A DNA stretch of 64,000 nt from Cacajao melanocephalus. Its lineage: Eukaryota; Chordata; Mammalia; Primates; Pitheciidae. Numbering within the stretch: the stretch's first letter is position 1; the number at the start of each line of letters is the position of its first letter. A program made the position numbers and the translations under genes. Location: the NCBI GenBank assembly GCA_963573385.1, contig CAUYLG010004905.1, positions 62,001-126,000 of the forward strand, read 5' to 3'. Below the pieces are notes generated by a model. It searched no databases, was not told where the DNA came from, and saw nothing but the letters and a program-made list of their open reading frames with translations. Shown piece by piece: positions 1-11,345 of this stretch.

Positions 1-118
1 GTAGAGATGGGTTTGCCGTGTTGGCCAGCCTGGTCGCAGACTCCGTTCCTGAGGTGATCCACCCAGTTCAGCCTCCCAAAGTACTGCAATGACAGGCATG
101 AGCCATGGCACCCCGCTT
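1..118 (-). repeat. Alu SINE fragment (cut by window edge)
   Basis: Antisense Alu. It reads through the complement of the Alu left arm, with the typical 'cctcccaaagt' and 'gacaggcatgagcca' blocks, and ends at about 118 at the Alu 5' end. The rest of the element lies outside the window to the left. Several substitutions point to an older copy. Confidence 0.95.
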
Positions 119-314
119 ATCTTTAATGTTTAATCTGGTCCAGTTCACCAGCTGAATTTATGGAGAACTCAATCAAAATAAAGAATATTTTCTGCTTGGA
201 TAAAATTGATTTTATTTATTACATACATTGGTGGAATAATTTAATTGAAACACTATTCAAGGTGTTTAAGTCACCATTTTCTCTTTGGCTTAACATTTTC
301 TCTTTTGCTATTTA

Positions 315-604
315 TGTTTGTTTGTTTTTGGTAGAGTCTCGCTCTGTTGCGCAGGCTGGAGTGCAGTGGCACAATCTTGGCTCACTGCACCCTCCACCTC
401 CTGGTTCAAGCAGTTCTCCTGCCTCAGCCTCCAAGTAGCCAGGATTACAGGTGCCTACCACCATGACCCACTAATTGTTTTGTATTTTTAAAAGAGACAG
501 GGTTTGCCCATTCATGCTGGTTTTGAACTCCTGACCTGAAGTGATCTACCCACCTCAGCCTCCCAAAGTGCTGGGATTACAGGCATGAGCCACCGTTCCA
601 GGCC
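315..604 (-). repeat. Alu SINE, near full length
   Basis: Antisense dimeric Alu. The T-rich head (complement of the A tail) starts at about 315. The right arm follows ('ggctggagtgcagtggc', 'ggctcactgca'), then a T/A-rich linker near 476-492 and the left arm ending at about 604. A 92-codon open frame crossing its left boundary (160-438) is partly Alu translation and is not a gene. Confidence 0.96.
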
Positions 605-2159
605 AACTATTTTCATAATAGAAGAACATGACAAAAAAAAAGAATGTCATTCCCTTTTTACAAACCAATCTTTAAGTCCCTGAATCTATGCCCCTGGGTG
701 TTTGAATCTATCTCCTTCCCATTTTAAATATTAAAAAAAAATTAAAACTTTCCCATTTAATTCCATTGTCCTATCAACAAAGCCATTTTTACCCTTAACT
801 AAAAACTAACCCAAATGAATGTAATTTCCTAATTATCTATATTTTCAAGGAGTTTTTCCTTAACCTCCTGCAATCAAATGTTTTCTTCTTTATGTATTGG
901 CTGCAAATCAACAAATTTCACCTCCTTTTCCTTAGTCTTATTCTCATAAGCTTCCTTCAGTATCTCATAGTATTCATGCCCCTTCTTTCTTCAAAAACTT
1001 CCTGTAGTTTCAAGGACCCTGTAGCAATTATATGACACCTTTTTTGGCTTCCTTTTATAACATCTCCCAGTGGTCCCAATTCCCTGTAATTGAACATTTT
1101 CCACTCTAAACATTATTTGGCATTCAAAGTAATTAAAATGCTATTGTGCCACAAAATGTGCTTATTCACCTGCATGTGCTATTTTTTGTTCTAGGCACCA
1201 ATATACTGCAAAATATTTAGGTTTAAAACTGACTGATGCCTTATCTTGATCAACAATCTCCATCTGGAAAGCAGGATCAGTCCTATAAGCAAAGTATGCT
1301 TTAAAAAAAATAATTACACACACAGATCTCCAACCTCTTCCTCAGTGGGAAATGACAACACATTCAACATTTACTCCCCTTTTCATAGCTACCATCAGAG
1401 ATATTTCAGACACTGGGGAGCAATTAATAACTGTAATATAAGTATTTGCTTATAAAGATATAGACCAAAGAATGCATGATCTTTAGAAACTCTTTCCCAA
1501 AGACTCAGTATAACACTATCAGCCTTTTTTTAAAATGGTACATTTTATCTTGGGTACTTGAAATTGGTCATTCATCCCCATTCTGTTTATCTAATTGCAT
1601 TTAAAATGCTTTTCTAATTTTTGCTAATTAACAAAGGACTTTGAAATTCTTTGTTATAATATTTGTTTATTGCCCCATCAATTTACTGCTATGGGGATTA
1701 TCAAATTGTTACAACGGTATTGGGGTTGTGAACACACCAGGATGGGGAAGAAAGGGAAAGTGCAGTGTGGCCCCTAAAAAAAAATGCAAACACAAATTAA
1801 ACTTCTTTAATTTGTGTAGGGGGATAGACAAATAATGATTTGCAGCAACCAGGGATCTCAGATGGCTTTGTTCATATTTTAATAGTGTACTTCTCTTTGC
1901 AGTCTGAGTAATTAAGTCTTATGACATTCCAGAAGCCATAAATCCTGCTGAGATGTTTAAGCTTAGAACAACCTCTTGATGTACAATCAAAATAATAAAA
2001 ATAAAAAAGGACACTTCTCTGGTTCTTAACAAGCTGTTTTGCTTTTACTTCTGAAACACAATTGCATGTGGCCCACTCAAACTGTTAAGTCTCATTGTTA
2101 ACTAGAAGTTCCTTTTGAAATTCATTGCCTTCAATTACATTTTTTAAAAGAATTTTAAT
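605..2159. other. Unique AT-rich sequence
   Basis: No gene, RNA or recognisable repeat seen. The stretch is AT-rich with short A and T runs (near 632-641, 732-741, 1302-1310, 1777-1785). Open frames are at most about 70 codons and show no motif. Confidence 0.5.
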
Positions 2160-2199
2160 TGCATGGCTGTAAAGAATAAAGATGCTCTAGGCTCCATTT

Positions 2200-2460
2200 G
2201 TTTATCATGGAGGGGCCTAAAAAATGAGGACAGAGCTTCCCAGCTCATGCAGGGGTTGCAGAGAGAGGGAGATGACTTTTAATTCGACAAGTTCAGAGAG
2301 ATTTCTTAGTTTGACGCGCTCGGCAGGGGGTCTTTGAGCGCCTGGCAATGCTTCAGCATTCTGAGCTTTGAAAGTCTTTCCCTGCAGCAGAAATTGTATC
2401 AAAAGCCAATGATAATATTCCCTGCAAGGTAAAGCACCCTATTGAAGATTTCGAGAGCTG
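2200..2460. other. GC-richer single-copy patch, possible conserved element
   Basis: This patch is visibly less AT-rich than its flanks. It contains CpGs clustered in about 30 bases near 2314-2342 ('gacgcgctcggcag', 'gagcgcc'), which is unusual in an otherwise CpG-poor stretch. It does not resemble a known repeat. CpG retention can reflect selection or low germline methylation. A minus-strand 61-codon frame here (2217-2402) has no recognisable domain. A regulatory role is inference only. Confidence 0.25.
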
Positions 2461-3475
2461 TTTATTTATTCATCACAGTTTTCCTTTTAGGACATATCAG
2501 GCATCTAGGTAATAATTCACATAGATGATAGAAAATGCAAAAAATCCTCGTCATTAATCTTTCACCTTTTCCTCCTTCTGCTTCTCTGTAGGCCACGTGT
2601 AGATATAAAATGTTTTTTCTGCTTGTCCCAAACATATATATCTTTATTCTGAATCTCAGTTTCTTTCTCTCTCTTTCCATTTTTAAACAAAATTGTCGTT
2701 TCAGTCTACCTTCTACCACCAGCTGAGCATATAAGATGTTTATGGCCATTTCCTTCTGCTAAATCCTCCAAGTGATTAATTAATTTTACAGAAGTATGTT
2801 CAGTGTCTAAGGCGCTTTTTGTATCTTGGTATTTTAAGTCTGTTTCAGAAAGCTGTTTTCAAAGCAAACGTTAACAATCGTGTTGATCTCTTGAAGGATA
2901 TACATATTTTAATATTTTGTATTATATTTTGTACACATGGTAGGAAAAATATGTTTCACTCTCTTTCAGTGTTTCTAGGGCAGGACTGGGAGTAAGGGAC
3001 CATGACAACCTTTCCCTCTTGTATCATCAATGTCTGCTATCAGTTTGGCAGAATCAGTGAAGACAAAAACAGTTTCCCCTTGTTTTTTTTTTTTTCCTTT
3101 CATCTTCTATGGCATTAAAAGTGACCTTGCCTTGCAAATACCGGTGCATGACCACAAGGGAAGCAGTTGCCATATAGGAGAAAGTTTTCTTTCTTGATTA
3201 TGATTATTTTTTTTAACTATAGGAACTTGAGGAGAGTGCATTGCTTACAATTGCAGTTTTGTTTTGTTTTTTTTTAATGGAATCAATGAAGGAAAACTAT
3301 GCATGTAAAAGAAACTTGGAAAAAATTCAGTACTCATCATATTCGGGCATATATAAGTACATTCCACTTTACAAACATAAGCCAGGTAGTAGATTATATT
3401 TAAATATCAAAAGTGTGAGAGGAAATAACCATACCAAGGAATCATTTCACTAACAAAATATCCATAGAATAGCAT
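2461..3475. other. Unique AT-rich sequence
   Basis: No gene or recognisable repeat seen. Poly-T runs lie at about 3085-3096 and 3268-3276. The minus-strand 95-codon frame at 2462-2749 is K/R-rich with no recognisable domain and is probably chance. Confidence 0.45.
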
Positions 3476-3562
3476 CAGCAAATATTCCATTCATCCATTA
3501 ATATTAATTGAACTTCCACCGAGTGCAAAGCAAAGCACAAGGTATCTTACAAACACAGGATT
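3476..3562 (-). repeat. L2 LINE 3'-end fragment (probable)
   Basis: Reads like the complement of the L2 3' end: repeated 'attcat' units followed by a diverged 'tattnattgaac' block and a decayed 'gtgccaggcac' segment. Short and old, so both boundaries are approximate. Confidence 0.45.
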
Positions 3563-6052
3563 GTCATTAGGATTTCAGACTCTCTAGTTGGTTCATGAGA
3601 ATTTTTACACACGGAGAAGAGGACCAAGGGTAACCTGAACCTATGTAGTCCCAAACTCCACATGGTACAGAGCCATTATTCATTATCAGGTTTAGGAGGA
3701 TGATATTTTTGTAGTGATATTGGTGTGCTTTAAACAAAGATTCAGTCATTTAGACTGAATTTGGGACCCGGCATTGGATTCCAGGGAACTTGCTGCTGCT
3801 CCCTGCTGCTAAGGTATCCATTGTTTCCAACACGGTCCACAGCACCGTGTTCTTCTAGTCCAGAAGTCTTGTTCTTAGACTACTATCAGGTTTGTCTCTC
3901 TCCAACTATTCTTGGGGTGGTGGACTTAGTTGTTTGAGAGTCTCTTTATGCTAAATGAACATAATTATCTACCCTTTCAAACTGACTAGTTATGACTTGA
4001 GTAAGTTCTATTTAAAGGAACTTAAAATTAACATGATTTGTGATTAACCCTATTTTATTTCACATTTTGTATTTATCTCTTAATGAAATAACTGCTGAGA
4101 TCTAGTACCAACTTTGAATTTTTAAGCAATCTCTATTTAAAATTCAATTACCAATACAGGTGAATATGAAAATATTCATGTGTATGATGGCAATATGAGT
4201 CATCTCAGACCTGGGTAAGTTAAAAGCAAATTTTCACCTCTGATGTTTAAGGAAGCTTTGCTGTCTTGACCCTTACTTCATCAGAATTTCCAGGATCTCT
4301 GTGGGTCTGCGCTTCACAATAGTAATCTCGTGCAGTGATACACAGGACAGTTTATTTTTGCTCTGTCAAATTAACCCTGTACCTCCCCCGCATACCCACT
4401 GCAATAAAAATAGTGCCAGTAGATATTTGTGTAGTACACTTTGATTCCAGTTTATGTGATTTGTTCATTTATATTTGAATTCTTTAAGCTGCATAATGGC
4501 AAACAGATCACCTGCAAGACCAACTAATGACTGAATTAAAGCATTTAAATAAAATAATATCCATAATTTTCCAAATAATATGAAAATCTCATATCAAAGT
4601 TCTGAGCTCAGTAGGTATTTATATAAATGTTATCTTTTGTTTTTTTATACATGTGTAAAAGAAAGTGGCTTCTCTTTCATAGATATGGAAGAAAACTCCT
4701 GAGTGATTATACTGCAACCATACCATCCTTTTCACGTCATAGTAATGTCTAATGCTAACCTAAGCACTGAAATCACCTCACGCTTTGTTGGGGAGGAGGA
4801 AATTTTACTGAAAAATTGATTAATCTGATTTGATATGCTTATATTTCAAGTTTCTCATAATTTAATATCCTTAATGTGTGATCTAAACATTGCTAAGGGA
4901 TTATTTTGGATACCATGAGATATTTAAGAACATGCAAATAGTCTACATGCCAATATAGTAAAATAAACTAATACATAGATTTGAACAACTTCTTCATTGT
5001 ATATACAGTAAATCTGCTTAATATCTGTAGCTGTTAATGTCAGAAGAAAAAATCAACTTGCAATTAACTAAGCTGTTTGAAAGTCAACGTTTTGGGGAGA
5101 AGCATTTTGTTTCATGTAACAAAATTGAAAACTCAATATATAATGCAATGAGACACAGCTATTGTACATCTTGGACTTATCTAATCTTTATCTGTTTCAC
5201 CATTATTGACTACAAGTACAATTAACAATGATTTGTATTATGGGGCCGGAATGCCAATGAAGACATTTTCCTAGGTTGGCTCTTCCTCTGTTTGCTAAAG
5301 AGGATTCTGTCTTTATTTCTTCAGTTTCTGTTCCTCTCCCATTCCGAGGAGGCACTTCCCTGTCATTCTGGGGAGCTTTCAGATTGCAGATCTAGAGGAA
5401 ATGAGGGAAAGGTTGGATGATACAGCAATCAAGCTGCAGCTGGGAGTTGGGTTTCTTAAGGTAGTGAGGAGAAGATTGCAAAGACAGATGAAATGAGAAA
5501 GAAACAGGGTGTTTCAGAAGTATTGCTATGACTTTATTCTTATCGCTTTATTGAGAAAAATGAGTGAAAAGCTCTGGAACCACATTGGGATGATTGTGTT
5601 TCTTTGCAAAGGAAACATATGGGGGACCCCTGTATAAAGGTCACATTTTATATTTGTATTATGAGTCATTATGCAAATATATTCCCTAAGCAATCAATTT
5701 CATACAAAATGATTCTGAGTAACCAGAATTACACTCCTTAGCACATAGATGGTAGTGTAACAAAACCCCAGCCTGGCTTTCCAAAATCTTGGCGGAAGCA
5801 AAAACACCATTTACTCCTCATTAACTTTGGTGGCTGTTGCATCTCTCCAGCTCCCTGATGGAGCTGCTCATCAAAATAACAGAGTGGCTTGTGGCTGATA
5901 AAAATGTAAGACGGAAAGTAAAGATACACATTGTTTTTCCACTGACAATGGGAGAAGTGGGTTACAAAAGATGTTTCTGGCAAAGCTATAAGAGACACAA
6001 ACAAAAGGGGGAGAAATGCTGGATATAGTATACACCTAAAGTAAAATATAAA
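3563..6052. other. Unique sequence, no gene seen
   Basis: No coding or RNA gene is supported. The 3770-3870 part has repeated 'tgctgctcc/tgctgct' and 'cacggtccacagcaccgtg' motifs but no recognisable family. The stretch at 5240-5520 is somewhat GC-richer. Weak MIR-like wording near 4420-4500 was too decayed to call. Confidence 0.4.
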
Positions 6053-6081
6053 AACAACAACAACAACAACAACAACAACAA
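6053..6081 (+). repeat. (AAC)n microsatellite
   Basis: About ten uninterrupted AAC units, followed 26 bases later by a 12-base A run (6108-6119). Read on the minus strand it gives a poly-valine stretch inside a 122-codon open frame (5738-6106), which is therefore not evidence of a gene. Confidence 0.97.
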
Positions 6082-6704
6082 AGAATCCATAAATAAACCC
6101 TTCCATTAAAAAAAAAAAAGTCTACCCCAAACAAGCAGGAGGAAATATGGTAAGAGAAGGAATCAGGAGACTCTTAGAGTTACTGAGAAAGGAGGAGGAG
6201 GTTTGCCTTAAATAGAATCCCAGATTTGTTCAGGTACATGGAAGCAATGTCACGCAATTAGAAAAAATGAGGTTCCCAGTTAATGCTTTGGAATCCTTTA
6301 GAAGAGAAGCTGAAAGTTAAGTGCATGGGCAGTTTGAGAATTTAAATCTTACCTTGTCGAGACTTCACCACCCTCTTCACTCATGTCTCCTGACAAAAGC
6401 CATCACCCTCTTTTTTCTAATGAGGAGTCCTAAAGGAGAATCAGGAAATATTTCTGAAATAAATGAAGGTAGAAAATATGTCATTGACCGTAGTAATACT
6501 TCTCCAAACGTGATCCATCCTTAGCCACTCATTTTCGTCATTTCTCAATTATTTTCCTGAATTGTTTTCATTAATCTTTTCCTACTGTCCCTTTGTCTGT
6601 CTTCACAAGCTTTATTTCTTTACATTCTCTAATTTTTTTATTTATTTTTCTTCACCCTCTCTATACCTTCCCCGCCCCTTGGATTTCTTTGTTGTTGTTG
6701 TTGT

Positions 6705-6906
6705 TTTAATTTTTATTTTTATTTTAAATTCTGGGCTACATGTGCAGGATGTGAAGGTTTATGACATAGGTAAGCAGTGTGCCATCGTGGTTTACTGCAC
6801 CTATCAACCCATCATGTATGTATTAAGCCTAGCATGCAGTAGCTATTTTTTCTAATGCCTTCCCTCCCCCGACCCTACCCACCTGCAGGCTCCAGTGTTT
6901 TTTGAT
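6705..6906 (-). repeat. LINE-1 3' UTR fragment
   Basis: Complement of an L1 3' end. From left: a T-rich tail, the 'ctacatgtgcaggatgtg' block, a decayed 'ctgcacctatcaacccatca' block and the 'atgccttccctccccc' block. Only the last roughly 200 bases of the element are present, as expected for 5' truncation. A GTT run (about 6690-6706) sits at the tail end. Confidence 0.88.
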
Positions 6907-7206
6907 CCCCCCCCCACCCCATCTACACTATTTTGTAAACAAGAATAATAATAATACAATTATAAATGGAAGGTCCTGAGAGAAAAAGAAAGGCAACAAT
7001 GTCGGGTCAAGAGAGAGGCTTCACATAACATGGTGGTACTTCTTTTAAGTGGATTGATTGAACCGTAAATCTGACCAATATGGAAATCCTCCGGGTTTTA
7101 AAATTCAGCATCTCATGCGGGGATATTGATTTATAGTGGAAAGCCCAGAGAATGAAAGCTTCATCTTTCTGGGCAAAAATATAGTAGAAAAAGGATGAGA
7201 TATGAA

Positions 7207-7272
7207 TTCACACACACGAGTGTGTGGGCTCATAAACACACGTGTGTGTGCATGCACATGCACACACACAGG
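7207..7272 (+). repeat. Imperfect alternating CA/TG tract
   Basis: Interrupted purine-pyrimidine alternation: CA runs, then GTGTG, CACACGTGTGTG and CACACACACA. The central ACACACGTGTGT is self-complementary. Such tracts can adopt Z-DNA. A decayed dinucleotide microsatellite is the simplest reading. Confidence 0.8.
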
Positions 7273-7451
7273 AAAGGAACCATGACATTTATCTGTAACC
7301 TACACACCAGAAATAAATTTGCAAACAAATTTTTTACTCTACTTCAGGTCCGTAAGTTGGGTAATGTTTTTAAAGTCCTAAAGTGATTATGAAAATAGTT
7401 TCCAACTTGTTTGGGGCTGCATTATTTTCATGAAAATATATTATTAGAAAT

Positions 7452-7491
7452 AGGTTTCCAGTCTACCGAAGCAGGTTTCAAGTCTACAGAA
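7452..7491 (+). repeat. Tandem duplication, two 19-base copies
   Basis: Copies at 7452-7470 and 7473-7491 share 17 of 19 bases (aggtttcca/agtctac pattern). The period is 21. They directly abut the inverted repeat that begins at 7492. Confidence 0.85.
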
Positions 7492-7524
7492 ATTTGGTGT
7501 AAACTATAAGAGTTTACACCAAAT
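7492..7524. repeat. Perfect 14-bp inverted repeat with 5-base loop
   Basis: The left arm 'atttggtgtaaact' (7492-7505) and right arm 'agtttacaccaaat' (7511-7524) are exact reverse complements around 'ataag'. It could form a hairpin in RNA or a cruciform in DNA. No terminator context is expected in a primate genome and no adjacent gene is seen. Confidence 0.9.
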
Positions 7525-7579
7525 GCAGTGGAACCGGGGGTACTAAACCCTCTATATGATATTATTTCTCACTGAAGTA

Positions 7580-7740
7580 AAACACCAGGGTTTGAATTCC
7601 AGTTTTGTCCTTTCCCAGGTGCTTGGCTTCAATTCTCTCCATTGTAAAACTGAGATAATGATTCCAACTTCAGATTTGTTGTGAGGAAAAGCCCCTAATC
7701 TAATACCTAAGTATTGTATCCTATTACAGCTATTATTATT
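7580..7740 (+). repeat. MIR SINE
   Basis: Sense-strand MIR core: 'gggtttgaattccagttttg', then a decayed 'tgtgccctt..' region, 'ctctccattgtaaaactgag', 'ataatgattcc' and 'ttgttgtgagg', in the order of the MIR consensus. tRNA-derived head decayed. Confidence 0.75.
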
Positions 7741-10439
7741 CTACCACAACTAATGCAGCTCAAGGCAGAATTTTTAATGGGTCTTTAAGTCTTTAGATGA
7801 AGCTCCAAATGAAAACTGATCACCACATAAGGTTAGAAGAACAACTCATTGCTGAAAAAGTGGAAACACAATTAATTAGCATTCAGCATTTGATTCCTCC
7901 AGAGAAGAGGAATCCTATGTTCTCACAGGGTGGACATGAAAGCACATGTATGTTAGTTGGCAAGAATATTCATCAGGATAATGGTATAAGACTAAAGTGA
8001 AGCGATATAATATTAGATGTTCATAGCTGGGGAAAATCTTAGCTGCAGCCTGGCACTGCAGACAGATGGCCTTAGCCAGGCCTCAACAATTTGCCAAGTC
8101 TCTGGCCTGATGGTATTTTTTTGGTATAAATTTTTAAACATATATATCTTATCCATATTTCCAGAGGTAAGGAGCTGATGTAAGGGATAGGGAATAATTA
8201 CCAGACTGGACTTTGTTAAATGTAGTTTTCGAAGAACTACAAGTTAGAATTTATTGTGCAACTTTTGAGGTGGGTGTTTTTCTGTTTATAAACACAAAAA
8301 TTCTAATGTTCCATTGTGCCTTTCCTAATCCCCAAATATTTGTTAGTACAGATATTCTCTATTATAACTTTAACAACTATTACTGTTTAGTGAATTGTAT
8401 AATAATTTACATTTACCTATATTTCATGTCTTTTTCATTTCAAATTTATTTCATATTTTATTTCAATTTCATCTTTGATTTTAATGTTGTTTTCATTTGT
8501 GTGTTTTATATTGATATCAGCTCAGGCAAACATCTGAACAGAATTACTTTATGCTGAATTCTACTGCACTGACTTCTATAGTTGCTACATAGACTTTCTA
8601 GTCAGTTTCCTCCCAATACATATGAAAATGGTTGTTTTGTTTCTATTTTCACCGTTAAAATAAAAGCCTTTCACTTGTACTTTCAGAGCTCTCTCTTTAT
8701 CTAGCATTTCATTGTCTGATGTCCTGAGAAGAGCAGCTTGCATTTTCAATGCTTGTGATTACCGACAATTTCTTGTGGCATTCAGGGTAGAGATTCTACT
8801 GTATCTCATTTCTGATAAATAATTACAAAAAATGCTTTTTCAAGAAAAAGGTAGCTTTTAGAATGCCTGAAAGTGTAAAAAAAAAATGTCATTATAAAGC
8901 TTCATAACTATGTGGTCATCTGTGAAGCAAAATAGAGAAAAAAATCAACTCAACTTCAACCTTTCAAATCACAAGAAGTAGCTCCTCTGTCATCCAGACA
9001 ATACTATGATGGCTCCTTGTGTCTGATTACCAAAGGAAATCTAAAATGAGTTTTATGTAAATTTTTCTACAATGAAACATTTTGTAAGTTATTATACTAA
9101 AAGGAACTTTTACAAAGCACTTGCAAAATAAAATCAGCTGATAATACAGTAACATACAAAGAAAATATGAGACAATTAAACTTTCTCATGAATTACGTGA
9201 ATTCTGCTTCGACATTCCTGTATCACTGCAGATGTGGACGTAGATATTTTCCTTGATTTCCCTTCCTCAGCTGCCGTTTTCCCACTTAAAAGAGATCTTT
9301 AAGGCTATTTTTGGTGTGTTTCCTACCGCTACTGAGACATTTAAGTTATAGAGCTTGATTTTTATTTTAGTATCATGAGAAATGGTTTCAACTCGGGGAA
9401 GCCCAAACTTCAAATACCTATGGAAGTAAGATTAATGTAGTTTGAATTTTGCAGGAAAATAACTTCAAAGGTGACATTTTTGTTGGAGGTACTGCAATAT
9501 CTACAGTAATACTTTTAACAAGGGTTAGTCTAGAGCACTGCTTGGAGCAAAGAAATCTAACATATACTATAACTGTCTACAGGCAAGCCAGAGATGGATT
9601 TATGGGCCATACTTAGCACTGTCACCTTGAAAGTTGAAGCACTTTGAAAGGCTGAATGAAGATGAACAGTCAATATCTGTTGGGGAAAGTCTTGCCATTT
9701 ATTTTTTATTGGTTTTAAGAGTGATACCATATTGCGTCATGGGCTGAACAGTGTCCAATAGGAATATTGGCTGTGCTTTGCAAACAGCCTTTAGTCACTT
9801 CCTTCCGGATAAGTGCTCCAGGAGGAAGGAGAGGCGAGGGATACATGACATTTTTGGCTCCCTTGGGACTCTTCAGAAGATGCTTTTCCCTCCCACCTAC
9901 TGGTTCTTCTTTTTTCTTTTTCTGTTTCCCATCACTTTCCAACTTACTTATTCCAATGGAATAAGTATGTTGTGGTTTGAGTAACAGAGGTGAGAAATAC
10001 AGTATTGTTACTTTTTAAAGGCACATATTATGTTGGGGCCTCATATAAATAAGAAAATTGAAATATTTGATGAAGTCTAGAAGACTTTAACATGTGCTTA
10101 AAATCAAAATGGCATAGTCACTGCTTCTTTGTAATGTAGTGTGTGTATATCTTGCATAATTGTCATTCTTTTGAAAGATAGAATAGAAAATCCCTGTTGA
10201 AAATTTGTATAAGAGTTTTTCAAAGCATGATTTGCTACAATATCAATGACAGTAATGTCAAGGCATGATATAAATGTATAATAAATGAGTTATTTCAGAG
10301 TTATATAATGGTTGGTACTCTGATAATAAATACTAAAAATAAAATACCTGATCCATTCCCCTAAGAACTTACAATCTAGATAGATATTAATATTTATTAT
10401 AAGTTATTTGTTTCAAATATCTAATGACAACATGATATA
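7741..10439. other. Unique AT-rich sequence
   Basis: No gene or recognisable repeat. At 8390-8510 there is a T-rich patch with recurring 'tttcat' words. An A run lies at 8878-8887. At 9750-9960 overlapping open frames on both strands reach 77 codons in a pyrimidine-rich segment and look like chance. Confidence 0.4.
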
Positions 10440-10625
10440 GCAACAGGGTCAGCTTCATGGGTGTGCCTGCCACCGGGGCAATCTCACAGGGTCCTGCACA
10501 TAGGAGAAGCATTGATTTAATGCTATGCTCTCACCATCTGCAAATCCTTGGAAATTTTGAACCGGGATCCCCCCATTTTCATTTTATACTCAGTTTTGCA
10601 AATGTATAGCCGGTCTTGGTAGCAA
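10440..10625. repeat. Ancient interspersed repeat, family not assigned
   Basis: The blocks 'gggtcctgcacat', 'tttaatgctatgctctcacc', 'attttgaac', 'cccccattttcatttta' and 'gtatagccggtctt' appear in this order in an interspersed repeat I remember from mammalian genomes. I cannot name the family with confidence. A minus-strand 70-codon frame overlapping it is not a gene. Confidence 0.4.
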
Positions 10626-10759
10626 AGCATAATGAATAACTGATGATGTATTATTGACTGAATAATCAGCAGAAGACCTGCTATTGCATTCTGGGGAGAG
10701 GAAGACAGTGATTTCACAGTGAATTCAGGCTTCATGTGAGCTTTGCATAATGTGGAGAG

Positions 10760-11230
10760 TTTGGATAGGTGGATGGAAGGGAGGAGGGTATTTCATGTGG
10801 GAATAACTGCACAAACAAGTTCCGGAGACGAGAATGAGAAAAGAATGTTGAGAACACATCGCCTGGCTTAAAGGTTTTTGTATAGCCACTGGGAGACATA
10901 AGGCTCAACCAGTTTGTAGAGAACTTTAACTACAAGAACAAGAAATATGATTTTATATCACAGCGTTTTGGAGGAATGTGAATATTGCTTTGGAAAAATT
11001 AACTCAGTAGCAGAATTAAAGCTTGAGCTTTAATTTTAATAGTGGCGAAGGATGCGGCAGATGCAAAAGATGTGTGTGAGAGATATATATCAGATGTGAC
11101 ACAATCTTGATTACTGGGAGATTGATGAAACCCTTGACATAGATGAGAAAGTCAGAGTGGGAAAATAGAGAAGAGCAGCTCTAAAGACTGATAGCATTGT
11201 GTTTAATTTAAGGATGAAATGGATTAGTAA
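10760..11230 (-). repeat. L2 LINE fragment (probable)
   Basis: Follows the complement of the L2 3' half in order: 'agggtatttcatgtgggaat' (decayed 'gggtattccaggcagagg'), 'aaagaatgttgagaac', a segment around 'ttgtagagaacttta', then 'gttttggaggaatgtgaatat'. Heavily decayed, so alignment to the consensus would fix the ends. Confidence 0.5.
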
Positions 11231-11284
11231 GCCCACACCTGAGAGTAGTCATATGGCTTCTAGAAGCATCTAAACTGAAACCAT

Positions 11285-11345
11285 TTATTTACTTTGACAC
11301 TCTGCAAACATTTATTGAACACATTCTATTGGACAAGTACTCTAA
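11285..11345 (-). repeat. L2 LINE 3' terminus
   Basis: Contains 'caaacatttattgaacac' and 'attggacaagtactctaag', the complement of the L2 3' end. It lies immediately to the right of a more internal L2 piece, so the two are separate insertions or a rearranged one. Confidence 0.6.

Noticed and set aside
160..438. 92-codon frame near the left end
   Set aside because: The second half is Alu-derived and the first half has no motif.
5738..6106. 122-codon minus-strand frame
   Set aside because: Its poly-valine core is the complement of the (AAC)n microsatellite. No domain, and not a gene.
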